Positions 46,711 to 57,319 of a DNA stretch of 64,000 nucleotides are shown in pieces; position 1 is the stretch's first letter; every line of letters begins with the position of its first letter. The position numbers and the translations under genes are program-made. Source of the DNA: Agrobacterium arsenijevicii (GTDB lineage: Bacteria > Pseudomonadota > Alphaproteobacteria > Rhizobiales > Rhizobiaceae); the NCBI GenBank assembly GCA_000949895.1, contig JWIT01000012.1, forward strand, positions 94,374 through 158,373, written 5' to 3'. Below the pieces are notes generated by a model. It made no database searches and had not been told where the DNA came from. It was given only the letters and a program-made list of their open reading frames with translations.

Positions 46711-47542
46711 TAGCTCTCCCATTCTTTCGGTCCGCGATCTTAACGTTCGCTTTGGCCGCAACGCCATCCCCGCAGTCTCCAATGTCAACTTCGACGTCGG
46801 ACGCGAGCGTGTCGGCATCGTCGGCGAATCCGGGTCCGGAAAGTCCACGACCGGCCGTGCCGCGATGCGCCTTCTGCCCAAGAGCGCCACGGTAACGGCA
46901 GAACGGATGGATTTCCTGTCCACACCCCTGCTTGAAAAATCCGAGCGCCAGATGGGTGCGATCCGCGGCAGCGAGATGGCGCTCATCATGCAGGACCCGC
47001 GTTATTCCCTCAATCCGGTCCTGCCGATCGGAAAACAGGTGGCGGAAGCGGCCGAGCTGCATCTGGCGCTGACCGGCAAGGCCGCCAGAAATGCCGCGCG
47101 CGACATGCTGCTGCGCGTGCGCATCAACGATCCTGACCGCGTGATGGGGCTTTATCCCCACCAGATTTCAGGCGGCATGGGACAGCGCGTGATGATCGCC
47201 ATGATGCTGCTGGCCAAACCCAAACTGGTGATTGCCGACGAACCGACTTCGGCCCTCGATGTCAGCGTCCGCAAGGATGTACTTCTGCTTCTGGACGAGA
47301 TGGTGCGCGAAAACAATTCGGGCCTCATCCTCATCAGTCACGATATCCGCATGGTCTCAGCCTTTTGCGAACGCGTGCTGGTCATGTATGGCGGACGCGT
47401 CGTGGAGACACTCTCCAAGCTTGAAGATGCGCAACACCCCTATACACGGGGCCTGATCGCGGCCATGCCCGATCCCCGCAATCCGGTCCGGCGCCTCAAG
47501 GTGCTGGATCGCCAGGCAATCGATGCGGAGGTGATGCGATGA
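46697..47542 (+). CDS. Dipeptide/oligopeptide ABC transporter ATPase (DppD/OppD type)
   Basis: A 281-aa ATPase: Walker A GESGSGKST, signature ISGGMGQRVMIAMML, Walker B LVIADEPTSALD and switch His in LISHDIRMV. The family C-terminal segment with HPYTRGLIAAMPDP is present. The ATG chosen overlaps the end of the permease gene; longer in-frame starts lie inside the permease. It is shorter than the usual 320 aa, lacking much of the C-terminal Fe-S-like tail. Confidence 0.9.
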   Translation: MPVPDSSPILSVRDLNVRFGRNAIPAVSNVNFDVGRERVGIVGESGSGKSTTGRAAMRLLPKSATVTAERMDFLSTPLLEKSERQMGAIRGSEMALIMQDPRYSLNPVLPIGKQVAEAAELHLALTGKAARNAARDMLLRVRINDPDRVMGLYPHQISGGMGQRVMIAMMLLAKPKLVIADEPTSALDVSVRKDVLLLLDEMVRENNSGLILISHDIRMVSAFCERVLVMYGGRVVETLSKLEDAQHPYTRGLIAAMPDPRNPVRRLKVLDRQAIDAEVMR

Positions 47543-48276
47543 TCACGGTAGACAAGCTGGATGTCGTCTACGGCACGAAGGAAAACCGCAATCACGTCGT
47601 GCGCGACGTCAGCTTTCGGGTCAACCGAGGCGAGACACTCGGCATCGTTGGCGAAAGCGGTTGCGGCAAGTCGACATTGCTGCGATCGCTTGCCGGCCTG
47701 GAATCCGGCTGGACCGGATCGATCTCTTTCGAAGGCAAGCCTGTGGGCAAAGTCCGTAGCCGCGACGAGCTGAAGCTGGCGCAGATGGTGTTCCAGGACC
47801 CCTATGGTTCCCTGCACCCACGCCACCGCATCGGCCGGGCTCTTGCCGAACCGATCCGCTCCATGGGGCTTGGTGACGGCTGGTCGAAGGTTCCGGCCGC
47901 GCTGCAGCAGGTTGGCCTGCCCGCGCATTTTGCCGAGCGCTTCCCGCACGAACTGTCCGGAGGCCAGCGTCAGCGTGTTGCGATCGCCCGCGCGCTTATC
48001 CTCGAGCCGCCGATCCTGCTCCTCGATGAGCCGACATCCGCTCTCGACGTCTCCATTCAGGCGGAAATCCTGAACCTGCTGGCCGACCAGCGCGAAGACC
48101 AGAACCTCACCTTCGTTCTCGTCAGCCATGACCTCGCGGTCATCGCCCATATGTGCGACCGCGTTCTGGTCATGCAGAATGGCGTTTTTGTCGATGAGTT
48201 GACCAAGGCCGATCTTGAAGCGGGCATCACCCACGCGGCCTATTCAGGCGAACTATTCGAGAGCAGCTTCCTTTGA
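47539..48276 (+). CDS. Dipeptide/oligopeptide ABC transporter ATPase (DppF/OppF type)
   Basis: A 245-aa ATPase that pairs with the preceding one. Walker A GESGCGKST, signature [15 protein letters not shown], Walker B ILLLDEPTSALDVS and LVSHDLAVIAHMCD are all present. It starts at an ATGA overlap and is the last gene of the four-gene operon. It is short for DppF, with no C-terminal substrate-side tail. Confidence 0.92.
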   Translation: MITVDKLDVVYGTKENRNHVVRDVSFRVNRGETLGIVGESGCGKSTLLRSLAGLESGWTGSISFEGKPVGKVRSRDELKLAQMVFQDPYGSLHPRHRIGRALAEPIRSMGLGDGWSKVPAALQQVGLPAHFAERFPHELSGGQRQRVAIARALILEPPILLLDEPTSALDVSIQAEILNLLADQREDQNLTFVLVSHDLAVIAHMCDRVLVMQNGVFVDELTKADLEAGITHAAYSGELFESSFL

Positions 48277-48306
48277 AAGCCGTCATGGGGTGAGCCATTG
48301 GAACAG

Positions 48307-48337
48307 CTGGACTGCGAGGTTTTCCCTGGCAGTCCAG
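48307..48337 (+). terminator. Stem-loop downstream of the transporter operon
   Basis: A perfect 9-bp inverted repeat CTGGACTGC/GCAGTCCAG with a 13-base loop, 31 bases after the DppF-type stop codon. No T-run follows, so it is a probable Rho-assisted or mRNA-stabilising end rather than a classical intrinsic terminator. Confidence 0.5.
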
Positions 48338-48384
48338 TATCTGATCAGGCCGTCGGCCCGCGCAAGAGGCAGATGGCCCCGTGA

Positions 48385-49100
48385 TCAGTTCAGCCGTGCT
48401 CCGTCTTCACTCGAAAACAGATGGACGCTGTTAAGCGTCGGCGAGACCATGATGCTGTCGCCGACTGCCTGCCCTATGCGTTCCCGAAAGACGCCGAGCA
48501 CCTTGGTATCGCCGAGTTTCATGGTGACCTGCGTTTCCGATCCCAATGGTTCGATGAGCATTATCTCCGCCGGCACACCGCCAGCATCAAGAACGAAGTG
48601 TTCCGGACGGATGCCGTAGACGGCCTGTTTGCCCGCAAAACCGGCTGCAGAAACTGGCAGGGGCAACACGATACCCGCCGTTTCCAAACCTCTTTCGGTT
48701 ATCCTGCCGGACAGGAAGTTCATCGATGGCCAACCAATGAAGCCTGCAACGAACTGATTTGCCGGGCGGTCGTAAAGTTCAAGCGGTGTGCCAATCTGCT
48801 CGACCCTGCCGCCATTGAGAACCGCGACCCTGTCGGCCATCGTCATCGCCTCGACCTGATCCTGCGTCACATAGATCGTGGTGGTCTTCAGCCTCTGGTG
48901 CAGCGCCTTGATCTCGCCGCGCATGACGACGCGCAACTTCGCATCAAGGTTGGACAGGGGCTCATCGAACAGGAACACCTGCGGATTGCGCACGATGGCG
49001 CAGCCCATCGCGACCCGCTGGCGCTGACCGCCGGAGAGCTGCCGCGGATAACGGTCGAGCAGCTGCGCAAGGCCAAGGATGCTCGTCCTTTCCGCCGCCT
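48385..49100 (-). pseudogene. 5'-truncated sugar ABC transporter ATPase (UgpC/MalK type)
   Basis: The reading frame covers the family from the helical domain (ILGLAQLLDRYPRQL) through signature [12 protein letters not shown], Walker B FLFDEP, VTQDQVEAM (switch His replaced by Gln) and the TOBE domain. About 110 N-terminal residues with Walker A are missing. Upstream of about position 49100 the frame continues as unrelated sequence until a TAA at 49174-49176. Without Walker A it cannot bind ATP normally. The break and the lost switch His both mark a decaying gene, probably left by a deletion that joined it to foreign sequence. Confidence 0.82.
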
Positions 49101-49285
49101 GCCCGGACCGAAGCCTTGAAACACTGGAAAGACTGGTGGAGCTGAGGACGTCGATCAGGACGCATAAGCGGGTTTAGTTTTTTAAACTATACTGCCGTCC
49201 ACGCGCGCTCCAGACTTAAGGTAGCAGGCGCTTACTGCGCAACGAACAGCCTGCTGCTCTTGTGTGGGAGATCAATAAAGCGTTA

Positions 49286-49314
49286 TTGACTGTCCCTGCC
49301 GATAAAGTCATATC
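49286..49314 (+). promoter_or_regulatory. Possible rml promoter
   Basis: TTGACT at 49286-49291 is followed after 17 bases by CATATC, a weak -10, about 35 bases before the rfbC start codon. The spacing is good but the -10 match is poor. Confidence 0.35.
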
Positions 49315-49348
49315 ACCGTGAGCAAGCAGACCAGACAGGATCCGCGAA

Positions 49349-49918
49349 GTGCAGCTAGAAGCATTCTCGATATCAGGCTTAAAAAAGATAACTCCGGCGC
49401 GTTTCGGCGACAGTAGGGGCTACTTCAGTGAAGTTTTTAAGCGGGAATGGTTTCGCGAGAATGTCGCGGACGTGGAGTTCGTGCAGGACAACGAATCCCT
49501 GTCTGCACAGGCCGGGACCGTACGGGGACTTCATTTTCAAACAGAGCCTTTTGCGCAGGGCAAGCTCGTTCGCTGCATTCGCGGGCGACTGCTGGATGTG
49601 GCGGTCGACATCAGGAGAGGATCGCCGACCTTCGGACAGTGGGCCGCCGTAGAGCTCTCACCGGAAAATGGCGACCAGCTGTGGGTCCCGGCAGGCTTTG
49701 CCCACGGCTTCATGACGCTGGTTGACGACACCGTTATCTCATACAAAGTCACAGCCCCCTACAGCGCGGCCCATGATCGCGGTGTCAAATGGGATGATCC
49801 GGCCATCGGCATCAATTGGCCAAAGATGGACAGCTACGTGCTTTCCGACAAGGACGCCAAGCAGCCGTCCCTGTCCGAATTGCCCGAATATTTCACCTAC
49901 AAAAAAACTGGGAACTGA
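49349..49918 (+). CDS. rfbC: dTDP-4-dehydrorhamnose 3,5-epimerase
   Basis: A 189-aa cupin-fold enzyme (RmlC), the third step to dTDP-L-rhamnose. Signature parts are SRGYFSEVF, the catalytic-His segment TVRGLHFQ, and [13 protein letters not shown] with a later Tyr. It begins at GTG and is the first gene of an rmlCBDA operon; its TGA overlaps the next start. Confidence 0.94.
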   Translation: MQLEAFSISGLKKITPARFGDSRGYFSEVFKREWFRENVADVEFVQDNESLSAQAGTVRGLHFQTEPFAQGKLVRCIRGRLLDVAVDIRRGSPTFGQWAAVELSPENGDQLWVPAGFAHGFMTLVDDTVISYKVTAPYSAAHDRGVKWDDPAIGINWPKMDSYVLSDKDAKQPSLSELPEYFTYKKTGN

Positions 49919-50976
49919 TGATGCGCGTTCTAGTCACCGGCGGCGCCGGATTTATCGGGTCGGCCCTTGTGCGCTATCTCGTAAGCGAAGTTGGTGCGGA
50001 TGTTCTCACCGTTGACAAGCTGACCTACGCGGGCAATCTGGCCTCACTCAAGCCAATTGAAAATGCGCCAAACCACCGCTTTCTTCAGGCGGATATATGT
50101 GACCGCGCCGCTATGAATGACGCTTTCGCGACATTTCAGCCGAATTACGTGATGCATCTGGCGGCCGAGAGCCATGTTGACCGCTCCATAACCGGAGCCG
50201 CTGATTTTATTCAGACCAATGTCAACGGCACATTCACCATGCTGGAGGCCGCGCGGCAATATTGGAACGGTCTTGCCGAAGACGCAAAATCAGACTTCCG
50301 CATGCTTCACGTCTCGACCGACGAGGTTTACGGTTCGCTCGGAGAGCATGGCCTCTTCGAAGAAACAACACCCTACGATCCGTCGTCGCCGTATTCCGCT
50401 TCGAAAGCCGCAAGCGACCATCTCGCTACGGCCTGGCAGCGCACTTATGGCCTTCCGGTGGTGATTTCCAACTGCTCCAACAATTATGGGCCGTTCCATT
50501 TCCCTGAAAAGCTTATTCCGCTGATCATTCTCAATGCGCTGGAAGGCAAGCCTCTGCCGGTTTATGGAAACGGCGCGAACATCCGCGACTGGCTTTATGT
50601 GGAAGACCATGCCCGTGCCCTCTGGCTCATCGTTCAGAAGGGCCTTGCCGGCGAGAAGTACAATGTCGGCGGCAGAAACGAGCAGAAAAACATCGATGTG
50701 GTGAATTGCGTCTGCTCCATTCTGGACGAGCTGCGCCCGCAGCCAAAGCCTTATGCCGAGCTGATCAAATACGTCACGGATCGTCCCGGCCACGATGCCC
50801 GCTACGCCATTGACGCAACCAAGCTCGAAACGGAGCTGGGTTGGAAGGCCGAGGAAAATTTTGCGACCGGCATCCGTAAAACGGTGGAATGGTATCTGGA
50901 CAATGGATGGTGGTGGGAGCCGCTACGTCAAGGCGTATACGCGGGAGAGCGCCTCGGCGTTCTGACGAAGGACTGA
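49918..50976 (+). CDS. rfbB: dTDP-glucose 4,6-dehydratase
   Basis: A 352-aa short-chain dehydrogenase-type enzyme (RmlB), the second step to dTDP-L-rhamnose. The NAD-binding [11 protein letters not shown] lies near the N-terminus, and the active-site STDEVYG and YSASKAA (Tyr-X3-Lys) follow. Two ATGs are in tandem; the first overlaps the rfbC stop. It lies in the middle of the rml operon. Confidence 0.95.
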   Translation: MMRVLVTGGAGFIGSALVRYLVSEVGADVLTVDKLTYAGNLASLKPIENAPNHRFLQADICDRAAMNDAFATFQPNYVMHLAAESHVDRSITGAADFIQTNVNGTFTMLEAARQYWNGLAEDAKSDFRMLHVSTDEVYGSLGEHGLFEETTPYDPSSPYSASKAASDHLATAWQRTYGLPVVISNCSNNYGPFHFPEKLIPLIILNALEGKPLPVYGNGANIRDWLYVEDHARALWLIVQKGLAGEKYNVGGRNEQKNIDVVNCVCSILDELRPQPKPYAELIKYVTDRPGHDARYAIDATKLETELGWKAEENFATGIRKTVEWYLDNGWWWEPLRQGVYAGERLGVLTKD

Positions 50977-50981
50977 ACCGG

Positions 50982-51875
50982 ATGCGGTTGGTAGTCACTG
51001 GAAAAAATGGACAGGTCGTCAGTGCTCTTCAGGCGCTGGCGGATCACAATCTGGAGATCGTGGCTCTGGGCCGTCCGGAACTTGACCTTGCTCAACCTGA
51101 CACTGTTTCCAAAGCGCTGCGTGACGCCAAGCCCGATGTTGTGATATCGGCCGCCGCCTATACGGCTGTCGACAAGGCGGAAAGCGAACCGGACATCGCC
51201 TTCGCCGTCAATCGGGATGGGGCAAGAGCCGTCGCGCAAGCGGCAAATGAACTCGGCGTTCCGATCATCCATCTTTCCACGGATTATGTATTCGATGGTA
51301 CCAAAGCCGGTGCTTATGTCGAGAGCGATCCGACAGGTCCGACATCCGTCTACGGCCGTTCAAAGCTCGAAGGCGAACAGGCAGTCTCTGAAAGCACCGC
51401 CAATTACACCGTTTTGCGAACCGCATGGGTCTACTCGGAATATGGCAGCAACTTCGTAAAAACCATGCTCCGGTTGGGCGAAAGCCGCGACGAAATCAAT
51501 GTGGTTGCTGACCAGTTTGGGTGCCCCACCTCGGCAAATGACATCGCCACTGCAATCGTCACGATCGCGAGAAAACTTGCGACGGATCCCTCCGCGCATC
51601 TTCGCGGCGTGTTTCATCTGTCGGGAACAGGTGAAACCAACTGGGCGGATTTCGCGAAACAGCTATTCGCATTTTCTGCAGAAAACGGCGGAAAGTCGGT
51701 GATCATCAATGACATCACCACCGCACAATACCCTACCCCGGCCCGGCGCCCGGCAAACTCCCGGCTTGATTGCAGCAAGCTGGAAGAGGTTTACGGAATT
51801 AGATTGCCGGAATGGCAGACATCAACGCGCGCGGTCGTGGCCGCCTTGGCGCAGAGCAAAAAGGAAACGCCATGA
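50982..51875 (+). CDS. rfbD: dTDP-4-dehydrorhamnose reductase
   Basis: A 297-aa reductase (RmlD), the last step to dTDP-L-rhamnose. It has the nucleotide-binding [16 protein letters not shown], and the YxxxK pair in [10 protein letters not shown]. The ATG at 50982 starts the conserved MRLVVTG; an upstream in-frame ATG reads through rfbB sequence. The end overlaps rfbA by ATGA. Confidence 0.94.
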   Translation: MRLVVTGKNGQVVSALQALADHNLEIVALGRPELDLAQPDTVSKALRDAKPDVVISAAAYTAVDKAESEPDIAFAVNRDGARAVAQAANELGVPIIHLSTDYVFDGTKAGAYVESDPTGPTSVYGRSKLEGEQAVSESTANYTVLRTAWVYSEYGSNFVKTMLRLGESRDEINVVADQFGCPTSANDIATAIVTIARKLATDPSAHLRGVFHLSGTGETNWADFAKQLFAFSAENGGKSVIINDITTAQYPTPARRPANSRLDCSKLEEVYGIRLPEWQTSTRAVVAALAQSKKETP

Positions 51876-52738
51876 AGGGTATCATTCTTGCCGGAGGCAG
51901 CGGAACCCGTCTGCATCCGATGACATTGGCGGTCTCGAAGCAGATCCTGCCGGTCTACGACAAGCCGATGATCTATTATCCGCTGACGACGCTGATGTTG
52001 GCGGGTATCCGCGAAATCCTGATTATATCGACACCTCACGACATGCCGCTTTTCCAGAACCTTCTGAAAGACGGTTCGCAATGGGGTCTCTCGATCGAAT
52101 ACGCCGTTCAGCCAAGCCCCGATGGGCTTGCTCAAGCCTACATGATCGGCGCCGACTTCATCGGTGGTTCCCCGTCCTGCCTGATCCTCGGCGACAATAT
52201 CTATTACGGGCACGGACTGCCGGAACTTTTGCAAAGCGGTACGAACGTCAATGACGGAGCAACCGTTTTCGCTTACCATGTCAACGATCCCGAACGTTAT
52301 GGTGTGGTCGAATTCGATGGCGAGATGCGCGCGCTGTCCATCGAAGAAAAACCCGAAAAACCCAAATCCAATTGGGCTGTTACCGGTCTTTATTTTTATG
52401 ATGCCGATGTGGTGGACATCGCGGCCAATCTCAAACCGTCCGCGCGCGGCGAGTATGAGATAACGGACGTGAACCGCATTTACTTGGAACGCGGCAAACT
52501 GAAAGTGTCCATCATGGGCCGCGGTTATGCCTGGCTCGACACTGGCACCCCAGACAGCCTGCTTGAAGCCGGGGAGTTTGTACGCACGCTGGAAAAGCGT
52601 CAGGGTTTCAAGATCGCCTGTCCAGAAGAGATTGCCTTCAGCAAAGGTTTCATCACGAAGGCTGAGTTTTCAGAAATCGCTGACAACGCAGGCAAAGGTG
52701 ATTACGGCGTTTACTTGAGAAGACTTGCAGCATCCTAG
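51872..52738 (+). CDS. rfbA: Glucose-1-phosphate thymidylyltransferase
   Basis: A 288-aa nucleotidyltransferase (RmlA), the first step to dTDP-L-rhamnose. The start [18 protein letters not shown] is the nucleotide-binding signature, followed by [16 protein letters not shown]. The start is set by ATGA overlap with rfbD. It ends the rmlCBDA operon, which feeds rhamnose into the surface glycan made by the neighbouring transferases. Confidence 0.95.
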   Translation: MKGIILAGGSGTRLHPMTLAVSKQILPVYDKPMIYYPLTTLMLAGIREILIISTPHDMPLFQNLLKDGSQWGLSIEYAVQPSPDGLAQAYMIGADFIGGSPSCLILGDNIYYGHGLPELLQSGTNVNDGATVFAYHVNDPERYGVVEFDGEMRALSIEEKPEKPKSNWAVTGLYFYDADVVDIAANLKPSARGEYEITDVNRIYLERGKLKVSIMGRGYAWLDTGTPDSLLEAGEFVRTLEKRQGFKIACPEEIAFSKGFITKAEFSEIADNAGKGDYGVYLRRLAAS

Positions 52739-52864
52739 CAAACGCTTCGATCATCTGCCATTTGTGTACGACGGAGACTGAGTTCGTTAGAGGTCTGTTC
52801 GTCAGACGGCTGCAGGCAATAATGAATGCAGGCGCGAGCTCGCTCCCCAACCATTGGATACGAA

Positions 52865-53698
52865 ATGGCAAAACTCCCACTTTCAGCTGTGACAATCGTT
52901 TCCGTTTGTTACAAGAGCGACGCGCTCATCCCCGATATGATCGCATCAATACCTGACGAAACGCCCATCGTTCTTGTCGACAACGGACGAAACAACAGCC
53001 TTGCGAATCTTCCCACAGGACGAAACATCGACATCGTTCGGCTTGATGAAAACCTGGGATTTGGCCGAGGCTGCAACGCAGGAGCCGAAGTCGTCCAAAC
53101 GCCTTGGATCCTGTTTTTGAACCCGGACGCACGATTGAAGCCAGGCGCTATCGAGGCACTTCTTGAAGCGGTCGAGCATCACTCTTCAGCTATCGCTTTC
53201 AATCCACGAATCGCCAATGCGGATGGAAGTCAATATTTCAAGCGCCGCTCATGGCTCTTGCCGCGCAACCGCTACATGAAAAAGGGATGGCCTAGTGCCG
53301 ACAGCCCTGTACCGATCTTGAGTGGTGCCGCTTTTTTTGTTTCGAAGCAAAATTTCGAAAAAGTTGGCGGCTTTGACCCCAATATTTTCCTCTATCACGA
53401 AGACGACGATCTTTCCCTGCGCCTGGCGCAACTAGGGCAACTCATGTTCGTGAGAAATTCCCTCATCATTCATGCTGCAGGGCACTCTTCGGGACGATCA
53501 CCCGAGATCGCACGTATGAAGGCGTTCCATATGGCCCGATCGAGGATTTATACCGGCATCAAACATAAAAGACCCTTTACCAAAGCCTCGACTTTCGTTC
53601 AGGTCCTTGCGCTCCTGTTTTCGCCCGCCGTTCTTTTTTCAGCGCGGCGGCGAGCGAAGGCTCTAGGTTTTTTAGAAGGAACAATAAAATGGAAGTAA
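52865..53698 (+). CDS. Family 2 glycosyltransferase (rhamnosyltransferase-like)
   Basis: A 277-aa GT-A enzyme. It has VTIVSVCYKSD at the start, VDNG as first metal/nucleotide segment, the FLNPDA motif near residue 95 and EDDDLSLRL near residue 190. This layout matches WbbL-like rhamnosyltransferases, which fits the adjoining dTDP-rhamnose genes. Two other in-frame starts upstream are possible; this one begins conserved sequence. A C-terminal hydrophobic segment (QVLALLFSPAVLFS) suggests membrane association. The acceptor is unknown. Confidence 0.85.
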   Translation: MAKLPLSAVTIVSVCYKSDALIPDMIASIPDETPIVLVDNGRNNSLANLPTGRNIDIVRLDENLGFGRGCNAGAEVVQTPWILFLNPDARLKPGAIEALLEAVEHHSSAIAFNPRIANADGSQYFKRRSWLLPRNRYMKKGWPSADSPVPILSGAAFFVSKQNFEKVGGFDPNIFLYHEDDDLSLRLAQLGQLMFVRNSLIIHAAGHSSGRSPEIARMKAFHMARSRIYTGIKHKRPFTKASTFVQVLALLFSPAVLFSARRRAKALGFLEGTIKWK

Positions 53699-53848
53699 TG
53701 GTTCGATCTTAAAAGCGCCGAGCAAAAAGCATGTTTTTAGAGCATCTATCTATGATGAGTGGATGTTTCATGCTCCAAATCAACGCTTCCAAACAACTAC
53801 CCAGGTAAAAATCTGGCGAACACCACCATTGTTGCCCTCAACAATTGA

Positions 53849-56800
53849 CTAGAGAGGGGGCCAACTCTGGATGGAGTGGCCCTTTTGCACGAGTATCGAT
53901 TGATATTCTCTTGCATATTCTGCAGCCAAATCATCGATATCATACGTTTTGCTTAGTTGTCGGGTTATGCTTTTGAAATCGGCAATAGTAGTTTCATCTA
54001 GCATAGATGCCATGGCTCTGGTGAGAGAGCTGACGAACCGATCATCGTCGGCAGTATTTTCGATTATGATGCCAGCTTGCTTTCCATCAACTTGCGACAT
54101 GTTTTTGATCTCACCCACATCTGTTGCGATGCAAGGCACCCCTACTTGAAAAGCCTGAATCAAGGTGAGCGGAAAGGATTCACCTGGAAAGCGCGTTGGA
54201 AGTAAAGCAACGTCGCTCATCCGATAGAGACCATGAACCTCTCTGACGAAACCCAAAAAATGAATAGTTGCATCCGAGGCTCCCACCCGCTGTGCAACGT
54301 CAGCACTCGGCCCTTCTCCTGCCATGAGCAATGCCATCGGAACATCCGGATGTTGCTCACGTAATCTCAGATAAGCGTTTACTGCCTCGATCCAGCCCTT
54401 ACCCTCAACCCCTCTCGCTGCCAAAGCAAAAACGACCGCATTATCTGCTATCCCGAGTTCAGCGCGTGTCTTGGTAAACTCAGTATTATCAACAGGCATA
54501 GCGTTTCGTATTTTGATAAACTTATCTGACGGAACGTTCAGCCCCTCAAAGGGCTGCAAATTTCGGTCCGCAAGATATGCGAATTTATCAATTTTCTTAC
54601 ACCATTGAGCGATTTTCCCCTTAGGTACCTTCATCGCTTCATATGACCCGTGCAATGTTGAAACATACACGCGGGAGACATCGAAGTCGGCAAGCAAAAA
54701 ATCCTCGACAGTCGAAATATGTGAATGCACGACGGAAATCCCGGCTTCGTCAATAAATTTCCTGATCCCGATATCTCTAATCTGATTAGCTGTATAAACA
54801 GGTATTGCAGGATTCAGCATACTCCTGACCGTCCTATGATCATCGGCATCATGCATTTGCAACATGGAAACCGTGATTCCTTTTTTATGCAGCGCGTTCG
54901 CGAGGTGAATTGGAAAAATCTCTCCACCACCAAAGGAAAAACCTAAAAACCCAATTAATACGTGCCGGTTACTTCGGGGAATCTCCCTCAAGGCTGTCGT
55001 ATCTACCAGCTGATCAAATTCAAACCCGTTAATTTGAGAATGCCGGAATACTGCACTGCAGGACTCCAAAAAACGTTCCAGCGTCTTCTCGGGGATATCC
55101 CACCGGGACTTTAGCGCACGCATAAACCGAAAATACTCCCGATAATATTCAGGATTAGATTGCGCTTGACTACCCGAAGTATTGTTACCGTGAATTCGGA
55201 AATAGCTTATGGCACTTGGTTCATATGCAATCTGCCCTCCACCCGCGATAACCGAATAGAGGTACCAGTCCCCCATTATCTTGAAGCTTCGTGCTTCTTC
55301 CCAAGTTTCGTCCGCAATATCAAAGCGACGCCACAAACTACCGCCAACATTAGCGATCACGTTCTTTATGCCGAAGCCGCCGCGGAACCATTCTGCAGCA
55401 GGACGGACGGTCCGCGCATCCCAGATTCCGGGTTCGCTATCTTCCCTGTAATGATCCAGCCCGGCTACGTAATTGCCTTCGCCGTTGGCGAACTGGATGC
55501 GACCAAACGCCAACATAACACTAGGGTCTCGAAACGAGCTGATCATCCGCTCGATGAATGTCGGCTCGCAAAAATCATCGCTTTCGCAGATCCACACGAG
55601 GTCACCCTTCGCCTGAGAATGGCCCTTTTGCCACTGGCGAAAAACATTACCCGAGTTTTCGGTATTATAGATGGCCCTGATACGGTCTGGATAACGTTCG
55701 ACGTAAGTATCGATCACCGACCTGCTGTCGTCGGTGGAACAGTCATCAAGGACCAGAATATCGATAAGCGGATATGTCTGCGCCAAAATACTGTCCAGGC
55801 GCTGAGGAAGATAACGGGCGTGGTTGAAATTGGGAACGATGGCCGTCACCGTCACGCCGCTACGCACACCGAGACTTGAACGGCTAGCTGCGATAATTTT
55901 ATTTGTCGTAATCTTCTGGTAATAATCAAGGCAAAATTTATCGACCTTGCGTGACAACAACATAGGATCACGCTTCTCGGCAGACTTTAAAAATCTTTTG
56001 CGTCTACGTGTGCTGAAGGCTTTTACGTCGGACAGTGTATAAAGCAGACGCGTATAAAGCAGACGCGTCAATAGTTTTCCCAAAGACGCCCGGCTCATCC
56101 AATTACTTCGCTGGAGAGCATCCACTTGACCAGAAATATGGTCAACGTCTTTCATCAACACATCAGACCATTGAGCCTCTTCGAATTCCACGCGCTTCAA
56201 CACCGGTTCGGAAGACTGGATATCCTGTGAGAAAATCCCGCTCATACCCATATTGTCAACCGGCTGATCCGATGCGACACCGATCATGTACATCGGCGCT
56301 TCGACGCCAGCAATAGTTGCGCCGCTTCCGGAATCAGTTTCAAAAAAGGCCGCGGACTGGTTTTCAGATGCTATAATCGAACCAAAACCTATTTTTTGGC
56401 CATGCATCGACACATGGGCAAAGTGCTGCCCCAGGAGCCTACTGAATTCGTTCTTAAAAAGCTCCTTGACGTGAAAGGCATTAACCTGTCCCGTAGCGAC
56501 AGTGTAGGCGTATTTTTCCGGCGTCGAGATGATCAATATTCCGTCGGCGCGCAAGACGCGCTTGATCTCGAGCATAAAGCGGTCATGGGCCTCGATATGT
56601 TCAAGTGTTTCAAAAGATACGACAACGTCCACGGACGCCGGCGGTAACGGAATATCTTCACACGACCCAGCTTTGAAGGAAATATTTCCAGTTTTATACT
56701 TTGCCCGCGCGTGATCGATAGCTTCGCCTGAAATATCCACGCCAATAGCAGAGCGGGCAGTTTCCGCCAGAAGCGAGGTGCCATAACCTTCGCCACTTGC

Positions 56801-56929
56801 GATATCCAGAACATCTTTGCCTCGGACAAAATTTTTCGCCAGATGATATCGATGCATATGCTCGAGATGGATATTCCCGCCAATCGTCGGCAGATAGCGT
56901 TCGCCGGTAAAATCGAGATCGTCGGTCAT
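53849..56929 (-). CDS. Modular methyltransferase-GT2-GT4 protein
   Basis: A 1026-aa three-module protein. Residues about 1-200 are a class I SAM methyltransferase (DIASGEGYG at about 41-49, FETLEHIEAHD). Residues about 355-560 are a GT-A family 2 glycosyltransferase (TAIVPNFNHARYLPQRLDSI, LDDCSTDD, WICESDD). Residues about 650-1020 are a GT-B family 4 glycosyltransferase (FGGGEIFPIHLANAL, then RGVEGKGWIEA and PTRFPGESFPL). The ATG is chosen for AAGGAAAAAT upstream. It reads leftward, converging with the rhamnosyltransferase. Such fusions assemble and cap surface glycans; its exact product is unknown. Confidence 0.87.
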   Translation of the reverse strand: MTDDLDFTGERYLPTIGGNIHLEHMHRYHLAKNFVRGKDVLDIASGEGYGTSLLAETARSAIGVDISGEAIDHARAKYKTGNISFKAGSCEDIPLPPASVDVVVSFETLEHIEAHDRFMLEIKRVLRADGILIISTPEKYAYTVATGQVNAFHVKELFKNEFSRLLGQHFAHVSMHGQKIGFGSIIASENQSAAFFETDSGSGATIAGVEAPMYMIGVASDQPVDNMGMSGIFSQDIQSSEPVLKRVEFEEAQWSDVLMKDVDHISGQVDALQRSNWMSRASLGKLLTRLLYTRLLYTLSDVKAFSTRRRKRFLKSAEKRDPMLLSRKVDKFCLDYYQKITTNKIIAASRSSLGVRSGVTVTAIVPNFNHARYLPQRLDSILAQTYPLIDILVLDDCSTDDSRSVIDTYVERYPDRIRAIYNTENSGNVFRQWQKGHSQAKGDLVWICESDDFCEPTFIERMISSFRDPSVMLAFGRIQFANGEGNYVAGLDHYREDSEPGIWDARTVRPAAEWFRGGFGIKNVIANVGGSLWRRFDIADETWEEARSFKIMGDWYLYSVIAGGGQIAYEPSAISYFRIHGNNTSGSQAQSNPEYYREYFRFMRALKSRWDIPEKTLERFLESCSAVFRHSQINGFEFDQLVDTTALREIPRSNRHVLIGFLGFSFGGGEIFPIHLANALHKKGITVSMLQMHDADDHRTVRSMLNPAIPVYTANQIRDIGIRKFIDEAGISVVHSHISTVEDFLLADFDVSRVYVSTLHGSYEAMKVPKGKIAQWCKKIDKFAYLADRNLQPFEGLNVPSDKFIKIRNAMPVDNTEFTKTRAELGIADNAVVFALAARGVEGKGWIEAVNAYLRLREQHPDVPMALLMAGEGPSADVAQRVGASDATIHFLGFVREVHGLYRMSDVALLPTRFPGESFPLTLIQAFQVGVPCIATDVGEIKNMSQVDGKQAGIIIENTADDDRFVSSLTRAMASMLDETTIADFKSITRQLSKTYDIDDLAAEYAREYQSILVQKGHSIQSWPPL

Positions 56930-57319
56930 ATTTTTCCTTGGCAAAAATCCGTCATGTGTTGAGGCGGATACCCTATTCTTGGGGCCAAGTCGAGGCAACG
57001 TAAGGAATGGTTCGGGAAATTTGACCCGGGGGATAAGTCGACCAGCCGCCATGATGGAAGCGGGCTTCTGCATCGACGTAGTTGATGAGGCGGTCACTTG
57101 TCTTCACCGAGCGGCTCCGGTGGTGATGTCTGACCTTTTGCAAAGGCTGGCACCCACATTCATCCCCTGTCACGGACATGACGGGTGGGTTTCACCTCAA
57201 CGCGATGGCACAATCCGCATAGAAACTGCTCAGACAAGCCGAGCCATAATCTTTGAAACCACAGCGGAAACGGCAATGACCAAATTGCTCACAATTCGCA
57301 ATAACCGAACTTTCTCAAG
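56930..57319. other. Intergenic region without a supported gene
   Basis: A 390-base stretch between two leftward glycan genes. Open frames cross it on both strands but none has a ribosome site with recognisable homology. A locally higher GC stretch (about 57000-57200) stands out from the AT-rich glycan genes and may be a relic insertion. I see no terminal repeats. Confidence 0.45.
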
